64,000 nucleotides of DNA from Micromonospora musae (GCF_003626635.1 NZ_RAZT01000016.1:62001-126000), one strand, 5' to 3'. Counted from the stretch's first letter, positions 16,064 through 24,740 are shown. The notes: generated from the sequence alone by a model not told the origin. Numbers and translations: made by a program.

Positions 16064-16462
16064 TCAGCCGGCGCAGCCGGGGCAGGTGCCGAAGATCTCC
16101 ATGGTGTGGCTCACGTCGGCGTAGCCGTGCTGGGCCGCGACCCGCTCGGCCCAGCTCTCCACGGCCGGGCCCTCTACCTCGACCGTCCGCCCGCAGACCC
16201 GGCAGACCAGGTGGTGGTGGTGTCCCTCGCTGCACCGGCGGTAGAGGTGTTCGCCGCCCGGCGGGCGCATCACGTCGATCTCGCCGGCGTCGGCGAGACT
16301 CTGAAGCGTCCGGTAGACCGTCGTGAGACCGACCCGCTCACCGCGGTCGCGCAGCATCGAGTGCAGGTCCTGCGCGCTGTGGAACCCCTCGACCTCGGCC
16401 AGCAGGGCGCTGACCGCACTGCGCTGACGGGTGTTGCGCAGGGTGGCGTTCATCTCGCTCAT
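16064..16462 (-). CDS. zur: Fur-family zinc uptake regulator Zur
   Basis: 132 aa. Winged-helix N-terminal domain (NTRQRSAVSALLAEVEGFHSAQ, then RGERVGLTTVYRTLQSLADAG) and the metal-binding dimer domain with CSEGHHHHLVCRVCG and GTCPGC; the two CxxC pairs form the structural zinc site. Among Fur proteins the Zur role is inferred from context: it is the last gene of the znuACB-smtB-type block and a Zur box lies at the head of that block. In M. tuberculosis smtB (Rv2358) and zur (Rv2359) are likewise adjacent. Confidence 0.9.
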   Translation of the reverse strand: MSEMNATLRNTRQRSAVSALLAEVEGFHSAQDLHSMLRDRGERVGLTTVYRTLQSLADAGEIDVMRPPGGEHLYRRCSEGHHHHLVCRVCGRTVEVEGPAVESWAERVAAQHGYADVSHTMEIFGTCPGCAG

Positions 16463-16490
16463 CGAGGACCCCCTCCCGCCCGTCGCTTCG

Positions 16491-16790
16491 TCATGATCCC
16501 TCCCCGGCGTGGCTGACGGCGTCCGCCACGATGTGCGCGACGTGCTCGTCGACCAGGCAGTACGCGATCTCCCGACCCCGTCGGGAGCCGCGCACCACAC
16601 CCGCCCCCCGTAGCACCCGCAGGTGCTGGGAGACCAGCGGCTGCGCCACGCCGAGCTTCTCCACCAGTTCGTGCACGCACCGCTCGCCCGCGGCGAGTTC
16701 GCTGACGATGGCCAGCCGGATCGGGGCCGAGAGCGCGCGCAGCAGCTCGCTGGCACCTTCGAAGCCGTCGTAGCCCGGTCCGTCGCTCAC
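16491..16790 (-). CDS. ArsR/SmtB-family zinc-sensing repressor
   Basis: 99 aa, GTG start. Winged helix: LLRALSAPIRLAIVSELAAG, then LVEKLGVAQPLVSQHLRVLRGAG. The C-terminal helix has DEHVAHIVADAVSHAGE, whose Asp-x-His-x10-His-x2-Glu spacing equals the alpha-5 Zn(II) site of SmtB (Asp104, His106, His117, Glu120). Unlike Zur, SmtB-type proteins release DNA when zinc binds, so it probably responds to excess zinc. It lies between znuB and zur on the same strand. Confidence 0.88.
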   Translation of the reverse strand: MSDGPGYDGFEGASELLRALSAPIRLAIVSELAAGERCVHELVEKLGVAQPLVSQHLRVLRGAGVVRGSRRGREIAYCLVDEHVAHIVADAVSHAGEGS

Positions 16791-16833
16791 CTCGCAACGA
16801 TAACCACTTCCGCCCGGCTCGTGCGCGCCGCGG

Positions 16834-17703
16834 TCAACCGATCAGGACCTCGTGCGGCTCCGGGGCGGCCGGCGCCGCCGCGGGCACCCGCCGGCGACGC
16901 AGCACCCGCCAACCCGCGGCGGCCAGCGCGATCACCAGGAACGAGGCGATCGCCATCAGCACCACCGACGCGCCGGGGGCGGTGTCGGCGTTGGCCGCCA
17001 CCCAGACGCCCGAGCCGGCGGCGAAGAGCCCGAGGGCCATCGCCGCCGTCATGGTGCTACGGAATCCGCGGGTGACCTGCTGGGCGCTCGCCACCGGCAC
17101 CACCATGAGCGCGCTGATCAGCAGTACGCCTACCGCGCGCATGGCGATCGTCACGGTGACCGCGGTGGTGATCGCGATCAGCATGTTCAGCGTCCGCACC
17201 GGCAGGCCGGAGACCCGGGCGTACTCCTCGTCGTGGCTGACCGCGAAGAGCGCCGGGCGCAGCACGAGCATCGCGACGAGGATCACCACGCCGAGCACCA
17301 CGATGGTGGTCAGGTCGGTCGGCGAGATGGTGGTCAGCGACCCGAAGAGGTACGCGTTGAGGTTCGCGCTGGGGCTGTGGGAGAGCCCGACGAGCATCAC
17401 GCCGCCGGCGATGCCGCCGTAGAAGAGGAGCGCCAGGGCGAGGTCGCCGGAGGTGCGTCCGCGGGAGCGGACCAGCTCGATGGCGATCGCGCCGAGGGTC
17501 GCCACGATCACCGCCACCAGCACCGGGGAGCGGTTGAGCAGCAGCCCGGCGCCGACGCCGGTCAGCGCCACGTGCCCGATCCCGTCGCCGATCAACGCCA
17601 GCCGACGCTGCACCAGGTAGATGCCGAGCGCCGGGGCGGCGAGACCGATGACCAGCGCCGCGATCAGGGCGCGCTGCATGTACGGGTACTGGAAGAGTTC
17701 CAT
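16834..17703 (-). CDS. znuB: Zinc ABC transporter permease ZnuB
   Basis: 289 aa from the ATG at 17703, 4 bp after the ATPase stop. ABC-3 family permease with about eight helices; typical stretches are QRRLALIGDGIGHVALTGVG and AISHDEEYA-like VSHDEEYARVSGLPVRTLN, which contact the ATPase. It imports Zn2+ (possibly Mn2+) together with the binding protein and ATPase next to it. Regulation by Zur is inferred from the box upstream of znuA. Confidence 0.9.
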   Translation of the reverse strand: MELFQYPYMQRALIAALVIGLAAPALGIYLVQRRLALIGDGIGHVALTGVGAGLLLNRSPVLVAVIVATLGAIAIELVRSRGRTSGDLALALLFYGGIAGGVMLVGLSHSPSANLNAYLFGSLTTISPTDLTTIVVLGVVILVAMLVLRPALFAVSHDEEYARVSGLPVRTLNMLIAITTAVTVTIAMRAVGVLLISALMVVPVASAQQVTRGFRSTMTAAMALGLFAAGSGVWVAANADTAPGASVVLMAIASFLVIALAAAGWRVLRRRRVPAAAPAAPEPHEVLIG

Positions 17704-17707
17704 GGGG

Positions 17708-18469
17708 TCAGATGCTCCAGAGCCGTGCCGGCTCGTCGTCACAGTGTGGGTGAACGTGGTCGTGGTCGGGCTCGGCGTGGTGCCCGGCCGGCTCCGGCAC
17801 CGGGCCGTCGTGGCAGATGCTGCCGTCGTGGACGACGATCGCCCGGCTGATCACCGGCCGCAGCGGGCCCAGCTCGTGCGCCACCAGGAGCACCGTCCCG
17901 CCGTCGGTGACGAACTCGCGCAGCGCTCCGGCGAACGCCTCCTGGCTGGCCGCGTCGACGCCCGCGGTGGGCTCGTCGAGCACCAGCAGTTCGGGCCGGC
18001 CGGCGAGCGCCCGGGCGATCAGGGTGCGCTGCTGCTGGCCGCCGGAGAGGGTGGCGACGGCGTCGTTCGCCCGGTCGGCGAGCCCCACCGCGTGCAGGGC
18101 GCGGTCGACCTCGGTCCGGTCGGCGGCACCGGGCGGGCGGAGGATGCCCCGTCGGGCTAGCCGGCCGGAGGCCACCACCTCCCGGACCGTGGCCGGTACG
18201 CCACCGCCCGCGCCGAGCCGCTGCGGGACGTACCCGATCCGCTCCCACTGCCGGAAGCGGCGCAGCGGGCGGTCGAAGAGCGTGACCGACCCGGCGCTAA
18301 GCGGCACCAGCCCGAGCACGGATCGGACGAGGGTGGACTTGCCGGACCCGTTGGCACCGAGTACGGCGACCACCTCGCCGGCGGTGACGGTCAGCGAGAC
18401 GTCACGCAGCACGGCGCGGCCGTCGTAGCCGACGGCCGCGTGTGCGACGGTGATCACGGGTGGGTTCAC
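17708..18469 (-). CDS. znuC: Zinc ABC transporter ATPase ZnuC with His-rich tail
   Basis: 253 aa; the GTG start overlaps the znuA stop (GTGA). Walker A GANGSGKST, signature LSGGQQQR, Walker B LLVLDEPTAGVD and switch HE. The C-terminal ~30 residues are rich in His, Asp and Cys (HHAEPDHDHVHPHCDDE), unusual for ABC ATPases in general but suited to zinc binding. This tail supports zinc as substrate and may act as a cytoplasmic metal sensor or buffer. Confidence 0.92.
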   Translation of the reverse strand: MNPPVITVAHAAVGYDGRAVLRDVSLTVTAGEVVAVLGANGSGKSTLVRSVLGLVPLSAGSVTLFDRPLRRFRQWERIGYVPQRLGAGGGVPATVREVVASGRLARRGILRPPGAADRTEVDRALHAVGLADRANDAVATLSGGQQQRTLIARALAGRPELLVLDEPTAGVDAASQEAFAGALREFVTDGGTVLLVAHELGPLRPVISRAIVVHDGSICHDGPVPEPAGHHAEPDHDHVHPHCDDEPARLWSI

Positions 18470-19428
18470 GAGCAACCCAGCGCCGTACGCAGCGCTTGCA
18501 GGTTCGTACGCATGACTGAAAGGTAGTCCGCCGAGCCGCCGTCCTCGGTGAGGCCCTCGATCGGGTCCAACACGGCGGTCTTCGCGCCGACCTCGGCGGC
18601 GATGGTCTCGGCGATCTTCGGGCTGACCAGCGTCTCGAAGAAGATCGTCGTGGTCTTGTGCTCCCGCGCCTCCTCGGCCACCTCGGCGAGTCGCTGCGGC
18701 GAGGGCTCGCTCTCCGGGGTCAGGCCGGTGATGCCGACCTGCTCCAGCCCGTACCGCTGCGCCAGGTAGCCGAAGGCGGTGTGGCTCGTCACGATCTCCT
18801 GGCGCTGGCACGTCTTGAGCCCGGTGGCGTACTCGGTGTCGAGCTTCGCCAGGTCGGCGTGGAGCGCCTCGGCGCGGGAGGTGAAGTCGGCGGCCCGGTC
18901 CGGGTCGGCCTTCCCCAGCCGGTCGGCGAGCTGGTCGGCGACGGTGGCGAGCCGGGTCGGGTCGAGCCAGAAGTGCGGGTCCTTGCCGCCGAGCGCGGCC
19001 GTCTCCTCGGCCTCCTCGCCCTCCTCACCCTCGTGTTGGTGGCCACCGGCGGCGGCGTCCCGCAGCGGTTCCACGGTCGCGACGTCGAAGGACCGGTCGG
19101 CGGCGTTCTGCTGGACCGCCTCGTCCAGCGCCGGCTGGAAGCCCTTCAGGTAGACGACCACCTCGGCCTGGCTGACCTCGCCGACCTGGCTCGGGGTGAG
19201 TTCGAGGTCGTGCGGCTCGGCGCCCGGCTTGACCAGGTTGGTCACCCGGACCGCGTCCCCGCCGATGCGCTCGGCGATGAACTGGAGGGGGTAGAACGCG
19301 GCCACCACGTCCACCCGCTGCGGGTCGGCACCGGCGCTGCCGCCGGAGGAGCAGGCGGCGGCACCGCCGAGAGCGAGCAGTGCGGCGGTGGTGGCGGCCA
19401 GGGTGCGGACAGCGGCGCGGTTGTTCAT
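18466..19428 (-). CDS. znuA: Zinc-binding lipoprotein ZnuA
   Basis: 320 aa from the ATG at 19428. Signal peptide with lipobox, lipidated Cys26 (GGAAACSSGG). Cluster A-I binding-protein features: EPHDLELTPSQ, KDPHFWLDP, TSHTAFGYLAQRYGL and FFETLVSPKIAETIA supply the three His and one acidic metal ligand. Between the first two ligands is a charged loop GGHQHEGEEGEEAEE, the His/acid-rich loop of zinc-specific members. First gene of znuACB and preceded by a Zur box. Confidence 0.92.
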   Translation of the reverse strand: MNNRAAVRTLAATTAALLALGGAAACSSGGSAGADPQRVDVVAAFYPLQFIAERIGGDAVRVTNLVKPGAEPHDLELTPSQVGEVSQAEVVVYLKGFQPALDEAVQQNAADRSFDVATVEPLRDAAAGGHQHEGEEGEEAEETAALGGKDPHFWLDPTRLATVADQLADRLGKADPDRAADFTSRAEALHADLAKLDTEYATGLKTCQRQEIVTSHTAFGYLAQRYGLEQVGITGLTPESEPSPQRLAEVAEEAREHKTTTIFFETLVSPKIAETIAAEVGAKTAVLDPIEGLTEDGGSADYLSVMRTNLQALRTALGCS

Positions 19429-19449
19429 GTCGTCAACTGTCCGCGATAA

Positions 19450-19464
19450 CGACAATGATTGTCA
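19450..19464 (-). promoter_or_regulatory. Zur box
   Basis: TGACAATCATTGTCG on the minus strand, 22 bp before the znuA start. It is a near-perfect palindrome around AATCATT and closely resembles the actinobacterial Zur consensus (TGAAAATCATTTTCA-like). With zinc-loaded Zur bound here the znu block should be off. Confidence 0.88.
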
Positions 19465-19482
19465 AAAACGCATGTGTGCATG

Positions 19483-19740
19483 TCACAGCAGCTTGACCAG
19501 GGCCACCGCCACCAGCAGCGTCAGCATCAGCAGCCGGATCAGGCGGGTCTGCGGCGCCTGCACCGGCCAGGTCTTGGCCAGCAGCGCGACGAGGCCCCCG
19601 GCGAGCGCCAGCAACAGCACCCCGCCGACCGGACCCGGCGCGAAGAGCGCGACCAGCACCAGCGCCAGGGTGATCAGGAACACCGCCGTCGGGTTCACCC
19701 GGGCCAGCCGACCCAGCAGGGGGCTCTGCGTACGCTGCAT
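19483..19740 (-). CDS. Small two-helix membrane protein
   Basis: 85 aa from the ATG at 19740. After MQRTQSPLLGRLARVNPTA come two hydrophobic segments separated by a short turn (VFLITLALVLVALFAP and GVLLLALAGGLVALLA), then a basic stretch and a last hydrophobic end (LLMLTLLVAVALVKLL). I do not assign a family. It lies upstream of znuA on the same strand but the Zur-box promoter lies between them, so co-regulation is doubtful. Confidence 0.65.
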   Translation of the reverse strand: MQRTQSPLLGRLARVNPTAVFLITLALVLVALFAPGPVGGVLLLALAGGLVALLAKTWPVQAPQTRLIRLLMLTLLVAVALVKLL

Positions 19741-19767
19741 CCCACAGACTCTACGAGGAGGACGCCC

Positions 19768-20109
19768 GTGCTGGTGACCAACCGGTTCGTGGTCGACGTC
19801 GATGTCGCCGACGAGTTCACCGAGCGCGCGCACGCCGCCCTCACCGCGCTGGCCGCCCGCCCCGGCTACCTGCGCGGCCAACTGGTCCGGGCGCTCGACG
19901 ACCCGGCGCACTGGTGCCTGGTCACCGAGTGGGAGTCGGTCGGGGCGTACCGGCGCGCCCTGGGCGGCTTCGAGGTCAAGGTCAGCGCCGTGCCGCTGCT
20001 CGCACAGTCGCTCGACGAGCCGTCCGCCTACGAGGCGCTCGCCACCGCCGCGCCCGGCGGGGCGGTGGTGATCACCGCCAGCGATCGTGCCGCAGGTCCT
20101 TACCGCTGA
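19768..20109 (+). CDS. Antibiotic biosynthesis monooxygenase (ABM)-fold protein
   Basis: 113 aa, GTG start 8 bp after GAGGAGG. Dimeric ferredoxin-like ABM domain: TNRFVVDVDVADEFTERAHAAL, ARPGYLRGQLVRAL and WCLVTEWESVGAYRRAL are the typical strand-helix-strand blocks. Such proteins are small monooxygenases, haem-degrading enzymes or non-enzymatic; no haem-ligand pattern is obvious, so the role is open. It is divergent from the preceding membrane protein. Confidence 0.78.
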   Translation: MLVTNRFVVDVDVADEFTERAHAALTALAARPGYLRGQLVRALDDPAHWCLVTEWESVGAYRRALGGFEVKVSAVPLLAQSLDEPSAYEALATAAPGGAVVITASDRAAGPYR

Positions 20110-20133
20110 GCCGGCGGGCACTAGATTGCTCGT

Positions 20134-20703
20134 ATGACCGCTCCCGGACCGGCAGCCCCACCGCCGCACCACTCGCCGCCCGGGCCCCCCGGCGAAGAAC
20201 CTCCCGCCGTGCCCGGTCCGCCGGCCGGGCCACCGGCCCCGCCGCCCGGGCCCGGGGTGTCGCCGCCGTTCGCCGCACCCCCCACCGAAGGACGCCGGGC
20301 CCGGCTCTGGCTGGGCCTCGGGGTCGGCGCGCTGGCCGTGCTGCTCTGCTGCGGTGGTGGCGGCGGCGCAGTGGTCGGCCTCGCGGTGAGCGGCGTGCAG
20401 GCGGTCCGTGAGCAGGGCCGGACGGTCTCCACCGACTACTACCAGGCGCTCGTCGACCGGAACTTCGGGCAGGCGTACGACCAGCTCTGCGACGACGCGC
20501 AGCGGCGCGAGTCGCGGACGGACTTCGAGCGCCGGGTGGCCGCGGAGCCGCAGGTGACCGCCTACCGGCTCGGTGAGGTCGACACCAACAACCTCACCGT
20601 GCCGGTCGACGTGACCCTGGAGGGCGGCCGGCGGGAGCGGCAGCAGGTCGTCCTCGGCCAGGACCAGCAGTCCGGCGGCCTGGAGGTCTGCGGGATCAAC
20701 TGA
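20134..20703 (+). CDS. Pro-rich membrane-anchored protein with DUF4878-like exterior domain
   Basis: 189 aa. Residues 1-52 are extremely Pro/Gly-rich and probably cytoplasmic and disordered. RLWLGLGVGALAVLLCCGGGGGAVVGLAV forms one membrane helix. The outside domain (VSTDYYQALVDRNFGQAYDQLCDDAQRR...) resembles NTF2-like/DUF4878 domains of actinobacterial exported proteins, with two Cys (CDD and VCGIN) that may form a disulphide. Function unknown. Short intergenic distance from the ABM gene. Confidence 0.72.
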   Translation: MTAPGPAAPPPHHSPPGPPGEEPPAVPGPPAGPPAPPPGPGVSPPFAAPPTEGRRARLWLGLGVGALAVLLCCGGGGGAVVGLAVSGVQAVREQGRTVSTDYYQALVDRNFGQAYDQLCDDAQRRESRTDFERRVAAEPQVTAYRLGEVDTNNLTVPVDVTLEGGRRERQQVVLGQDQQSGGLEVCGIN

Positions 20704-20819
20704 ACGGTCCCCGGTATTCTGCTGGGCTCGGGGCGCCGCCGTGGCTAGCGTTGTCCCGAACTGCTCGTTCCGTTCCCAAATCACGTCCCCGCCGACCGCC
20801 AGCCGGCGTAGGAGGAAAC

Positions 20820-22199
20820 ATGCCAGTCGACCGTATCGACGCCGTCGTCAGCCTCGCCAAGCGCCGAGGCTTCGTCTTCCCCTCCAGCGAGATCTACGGG
20901 GGCACCCGGTCGGCGTGGGACTACGGTCCGCTCGGCGTGGAGCTCAAGGAGAACGTCCGCCGGCAGTGGTGGAAGACCATGGTCCAGCAGCGCGACGACG
21001 TCGTCGGCCTGGACTCGGCCGTCATCCTGGCCCGCAAGGTCTGGGAGGCCTCCGGTCACATCGCCGAGTTCGTCGACCCGCTCACCGAGTGCCAGTTCTG
21101 CCACAAGCGGTTCCGCGCCGACCACCTGGAGGAGGCGTACGCCGAGAAGCACGGCAAGCCGCTGACCTCGCTGGCCGAGCTGAACTGCCCGAACTGCGGC
21201 AACAAGGGCACCTTCACCGAGCCGAAGATGTTCAACGGCCTGATGAAGACCTACCTCGGCCCGGTGGAGAGCGACGAGGGGCTGCACTACCTGCGCCCGG
21301 AGACCGCCCAGGGCATCTTCGTCAACTACAAGAACGTGGAGACGGTCGCCCGCAAGAAGCCGCCGTTCGGCATCGCGCAGACCGGCAAGTCGTTCCGCAA
21401 CGAGATCACCCCGGGCAACTTCATCTTCCGCACCCGCGAGTTCGAGCAGATGGAGATGGAGTTCTTCGTCGAGCCGGGCACCGACGAGGAGTGGCACGAG
21501 TACTGGCTCCAGGAGCGCTGGAACTGGTACCTCGACCTCGGCCTGTCGACGGACAACCTGCGCCTCTACGAGCACCCGAAGGAGAAGCTGTCGCACTACT
21601 CGAAGCGGACCGTCGACATCGAGTACCGCTTCCAGTTCGGCGGCACCGAGTTCGCGGAGCTCGAAGGCGTTGCCAACCGGACCGATTTCGACCTCTCCAC
21701 GCACAGCAAGCACTCCGGCGTCGACCTGTCGTACTTCGATCAGGCCAAGAGTGAGCGCTGGATGCCGTACGTGATCGAGCCCGCCGCCGGCCTCACCCGG
21801 GCGGTGCTCGCCTTCCTGCTCGAGGCGTACGACGAGGACGAGGCGCCGAACACCAAGGGCGGCGTGGACAAGCGGACGGTCATGCGTTTCGACCCGCGGC
21901 TCGCGCCGGTCAAGGTCGCGGTGCTGCCGCTCTCCCGCAACGAGGCGCTCTCGCCGAAGGCCAAGGAGCTCGCCGCCAACCTGCGCAAGCGCTGGGTGGT
22001 GGAGTTCGACGACTCGCAGGCGATCGGCCGGCGCTACCGCCGCCAGGACGAGATCGGCACGCCGTTCTGCGTGACCGTCGACTTCGACACCCTGGACGAC
22101 AACGCCGTCACCGTGCGCAACCGGGACACCATGGGTCAGGAGCGGATCTCCCTGGACCAGGTCGAGCGCTACCTGATCGAGCGCCTCCCCGGCTGCTGA
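20820..22199 (+). CDS. glyS: Glycyl-tRNA synthetase
   Basis: 459 aa, ATG after TAGGAGGA, giving the standard bacterial alpha2-type class II GlyRS length. Motifs: RRGFVFPSSEIYGGTRSAWDYGP at the N-terminus, LRPETAQGIFVNY (motif 2 region), FEQMEMEFFV, and ARVIEPAAGLTRA-like YVIEPAAGLTRAVLAFL (motif 3), followed by the C-terminal anticodon-binding domain (KVAVLPLSRNEALSPKAKELA). Charges tRNA-Gly. The neighbourhood of zur/smtB and glyS matches M. tuberculosis gene order (Rv2357c-Rv2359). Confidence 0.96.
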   Translation: MPVDRIDAVVSLAKRRGFVFPSSEIYGGTRSAWDYGPLGVELKENVRRQWWKTMVQQRDDVVGLDSAVILARKVWEASGHIAEFVDPLTECQFCHKRFRADHLEEAYAEKHGKPLTSLAELNCPNCGNKGTFTEPKMFNGLMKTYLGPVESDEGLHYLRPETAQGIFVNYKNVETVARKKPPFGIAQTGKSFRNEITPGNFIFRTREFEQMEMEFFVEPGTDEEWHEYWLQERWNWYLDLGLSTDNLRLYEHPKEKLSHYSKRTVDIEYRFQFGGTEFAELEGVANRTDFDLSTHSKHSGVDLSYFDQAKSERWMPYVIEPAAGLTRAVLAFLLEAYDEDEAPNTKGGVDKRTVMRFDPRLAPVKVAVLPLSRNEALSPKAKELAANLRKRWVVEFDDSQAIGRRYRRQDEIGTPFCVTVDFDTLDDNAVTVRNRDTMGQERISLDQVERYLIERLPGC

Positions 22200-22209
22200 G
22201 CTGCGCTGC

Positions 22210-22248
22210 GGGGCTCCGGCGCTGCGCGAGAGCGCCGGCCGGAGCCCC
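22210..22248 (+). terminator. Terminator after glyS
   Basis: GGGGCTCCGG (22210-22219) pairs with CCGGAGCCCC (22239-22248), with additional inner pairing (GCGCT with AGCGC). It starts 10 bp after the glyS stop and directly precedes a TACACT box 11 bp before the next gene. Confidence 0.65.
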
Positions 22249-22261
22249 GTACACTTGTGCG

Positions 22262-23434
22262 GTGAGTGCTCCGACCCTGCCCCGCCTGCGCCCGCTCACG
22301 CTCGGACGTCACCAGGTGTGGCCACCGGTCGTGCTGGCGCCGATGGCCGGGATCACCAACGTCGGCTTCCGGCAGCTCTGCCGGGAGCAGGGTGGCGGCA
22401 TCTACGTCTGCGAGATGATCACCACCGTCGCGCTGGTCGAACGGAACCCGAAGACCCTGCGGATGATCGCCTTCGGTGCGGACGAGCAGCCCCGCAGCCT
22501 CCAGCTCTACGGCACGGACCCGGAGACCACCGCGGCGGCCGTGCGGATCGTCGTCGAACGGGATCTCGCCGATCACATCGACCTGAACTTCGGCTGCCCG
22601 GTACCGAAGGTGACCCGCAAGGGCGGGGGAGCGGCGTTGCCGTGGCGGCGTCGGCTCTTCGCCCGACTGGTGAAGGCCGCGGTGGACGCCGCGTCGCCGG
22701 CCGGGGTGCCGGTCACGGTCAAGATGCGCAAGGGCATCGACGACGACCACCTGACGTACGTCGAGGCGGGGCTCGCTGCCCAGGACGCCGGGGTGGCCGC
22801 GGTGGCGCTGCACGGGCGCACGGCCGCGCAACGCTACTCGGGCACCGCCGACTGGGACGCCATCGCCACCCTCAAGCAGGCGCTGGACGTGCCGGTGCTC
22901 GGCAACGGCGACATCTGGGAGGCAGACGACGCGCTGCGGATGGTCGCCCACACCGGCGTCGACGGGGTGGTGGTCGGCCGGGGTTGCCTGGGCCGACCGT
23001 GGCTCTTCGCCGACCTGGAGGCCGCCTTCAACGGCCGACCCGAGCGCCGGCTGCCCACCCTCGGCGAGGTGACCACGACCATGCGCCGGCACGCCGAGCT
23101 GCTGGTCGAGCAGTTCAGCGCCGGGGCGCGTACGCCGGAGCGGGGCGAGCGGGACGGCTGCACCGACTTCCGCAAGCACGTCGCCTGGTACCTGAAGGGG
23201 TTCCCGGTCGGCGGCGAGCTGCGCCGCGAGCTGGCGATGATCGAGAGCCTCGCCCAGCTCGACGACCTGCTCGCCAAGCTCGACCCGAGCGTGCCGTTCC
23301 CGGTGGAGACCCTGGGCCAGCCGCGCGGCCGTACCAACTCGCCGGGCAAGGTCTTCCTGCCCGACGGCTGGCTCGCGAGCCGGGACGACGACACCGTGCC
23401 GGAAGGCGCCGAGCTGGCCGACTCGGGCGGCTGA
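22262..23434 (+). CDS. dus: tRNA-dihydrouridine synthase (DusB-type)
   Basis: 390 aa, GTG start; a TACACT -10-like box only about 10 bp upstream suggests a leaderless or very short leader. FMN-dependent reduction of uridines in tRNA. TIM-barrel markers: VLAPMAGITNVGFRQLC, DLNFGCPVPKVTRKGGG with the catalytic Cys, GNGDIW, and VVVGRGCLGRPWLF for the FMN phosphate. The C-terminal helical domain (FRKHVAWYLKGFPVGGELR) contacts tRNA. Longer than E. coli DusB (about 320 aa), as usual in actinobacteria. Confidence 0.92.
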   Translation: MSAPTLPRLRPLTLGRHQVWPPVVLAPMAGITNVGFRQLCREQGGGIYVCEMITTVALVERNPKTLRMIAFGADEQPRSLQLYGTDPETTAAAVRIVVERDLADHIDLNFGCPVPKVTRKGGGAALPWRRRLFARLVKAAVDAASPAGVPVTVKMRKGIDDDHLTYVEAGLAAQDAGVAAVALHGRTAAQRYSGTADWDAIATLKQALDVPVLGNGDIWEADDALRMVAHTGVDGVVVGRGCLGRPWLFADLEAAFNGRPERRLPTLGEVTTTMRRHAELLVEQFSAGARTPERGERDGCTDFRKHVAWYLKGFPVGGELRRELAMIESLAQLDDLLAKLDPSVPFPVETLGQPRGRTNSPGKVFLPDGWLASRDDDTVPEGAELADSGG

Positions 23435-23497
23435 CCGTCGGCGAGAATCCGATGCGGCGCCCGGCCGAAGTTCCGGACCCGGCCTTCGGCGAGACGA

Positions 23498-23533
23498 CGA
23501 AAGGGCCGGCCCCGTTTGGGGCCGGCCCTTTCG
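23498..23533. terminator. Bidirectional terminator between dus and the C39 peptidase
   Basis: Perfect 16-bp inverted repeat (CGAAAGGGCCGGCCCC and its complement) with a GTTT loop, placed between two convergent genes and flanked by an A-run on one side and T-run on the other. Confidence 0.88.
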
Positions 23534-23546
23534 GTTGGTGCTGCGG

Positions 23547-24203
23547 TCAGTTGGTGGAGTAGCCGCGGGTGGCGATCCAGTCGGCGAGGTGCTCGACGCT
23601 GATGCGGTAGGAGGCCATGTTCGGGTCGGCGCTGTCGGCGATGGTGACGGTGTTGCCGCCGTCGCGGTAGCCGATGACGCTGATGTAGTGGCCGCCTTCG
23701 TAGGAGTGGGTGTTGCCGTCGGTGTCGGTGCTGGTGCCGGCGATGTTGGCGACTACGGCGTGGCCGTCGTCGACGGTGCGGACGATGTCGTCACGCAGCT
23801 TGTCGGTCTGCTTGTCGTCGGCCATCTTGCTGGAGATTTCGACGGAGTGGTAGGCGTTCTTGCCGGTCTCCTTGTTCAGTACGGGGGTGATGTCGTTGAT
23901 GGAGTTGGTGCCTGCCTCGGTGGTGCCCATTTCCTTGGCCATGGCGTCGACGTTGATGTCCTTGCCCTGGACGGAGAGGGCGTTGCGGGTGGCGGCGGGG
24001 CCGCAGTAGTAGAAGTTCGGCTGCGCCTCGTAACGCACGTTCAGCTCACGCTCGCTGTGGCCCTTGCGGTCCTGGACCTGGCTGGCGGGCTTGGACTCGG
24101 CGGGGGCGGCGTTGGCGGCGATGGCGGGGCCGGCGATGCCTCCGCCTGCGGCGGCGATGCCGGCGGCGGTGAGGACGGTCTTGCGGATCAGATCGGTACG
24201 CAT
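23547..24203 (-). CDS. Secreted C39-like cysteine peptidase
   Basis: 218 aa. N-terminal signal peptide (basic start, AAGIAAAGGGIAGPAIAANAAPA with a likely AxA cleavage site). The mature part is a papain-fold C39-type domain: NFYYCGPAA with catalytic Cys67, EGGHYISVIGY with His172, and TIADSADP with Asp190. There is no ABC transporter domain, unlike bacteriocin-exporting C39 proteases, so it probably works alone outside the cell on unknown peptides. ATG preceded by AGAGAGG. The region upstream is a long repeat-filled gap. Confidence 0.82.
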   Translation of the reverse strand: MRTDLIRKTVLTAAGIAAAGGGIAGPAIAANAAPAESKPASQVQDRKGHSERELNVRYEAQPNFYYCGPAATRNALSVQGKDINVDAMAKEMGTTEAGTNSINDITPVLNKETGKNAYHSVEISSKMADDKQTDKLRDDIVRTVDDGHAVVANIAGTSTDTDGNTHSYEGGHYISVIGYRDGGNTVTIADSADPNMASYRISVEHLADWIATRGYSTN

Positions 24204-24315
24204 GATGTGTGCCTCTCTGTTCGGGGGTGCACGCGGAAGTGTGTCGGGGTCCGCGTGTGGTGAGGGGGAGGTTCGAAGGCCCGGCGGCGTGGCCTGCTCG
24301 GGCGGGTCCGGGGTG

Positions 24316-24740
24316 TAACGCTGCGGGGCGGCCGGTGATTCCGGGGGCCTCGTGTGGGTGGCCCGTCGGTGGTCGGGGCGCGTCCCGGAGGTGGTGTAAC
24401 GGCCTCGGTCGGCCGGTCATTTGGGTGGCCCGACGGGTGGTCGGGGCGCGTCCCGGAGGTGGTGTAACGGCCTCGGTCGGCCGGTCATTCCCGGGGGCCC
24501 GGCGGGGCGGCCCTGATGGGGTGCGGTGCCGGGGTGTGCAACGGCCTCGGTGGGCCGGTCGTTCCCGGGGGCCGACGCTGGCGCTCGCGGATGGTGCCGG
24601 GGCTGGCGGCGGCGGGGTGTTCAACGACCCTTGGCCGGTGATGATTCCCGGCCGGGCCGGTCTCTCGGGGGCCGGCGACCGGGGTCGCGCGCCTCGACCA
24701 TGTTCAACGACCCGGGCCCGGCGATGATTCCGCCGCCGGG
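24316..24740 (+). repeat. Six degenerate 68-83 bp direct repeats
   Basis: A core starting TAACGGCCTCGGTCGGCCGG and continuing TCATTCCCGGGGGCC recurs at about 24316, 24397, 24465, 24539, 24622 and 24705 (spacing 81, 68, 74, 83, 83 bp). Copies 2 and 3 are identical over about 50 bp; the last two are diverged (CAACGACC...GATGATTCC). Not a CRISPR: unit and spacer are both partly conserved and there is no uniform short repeat. Confidence 0.75.

Noticed and set aside
20704..20819. T-box leader before glyS
   Set aside because: The leader is short and lacks the conserved T-box sequence and specifier stem.
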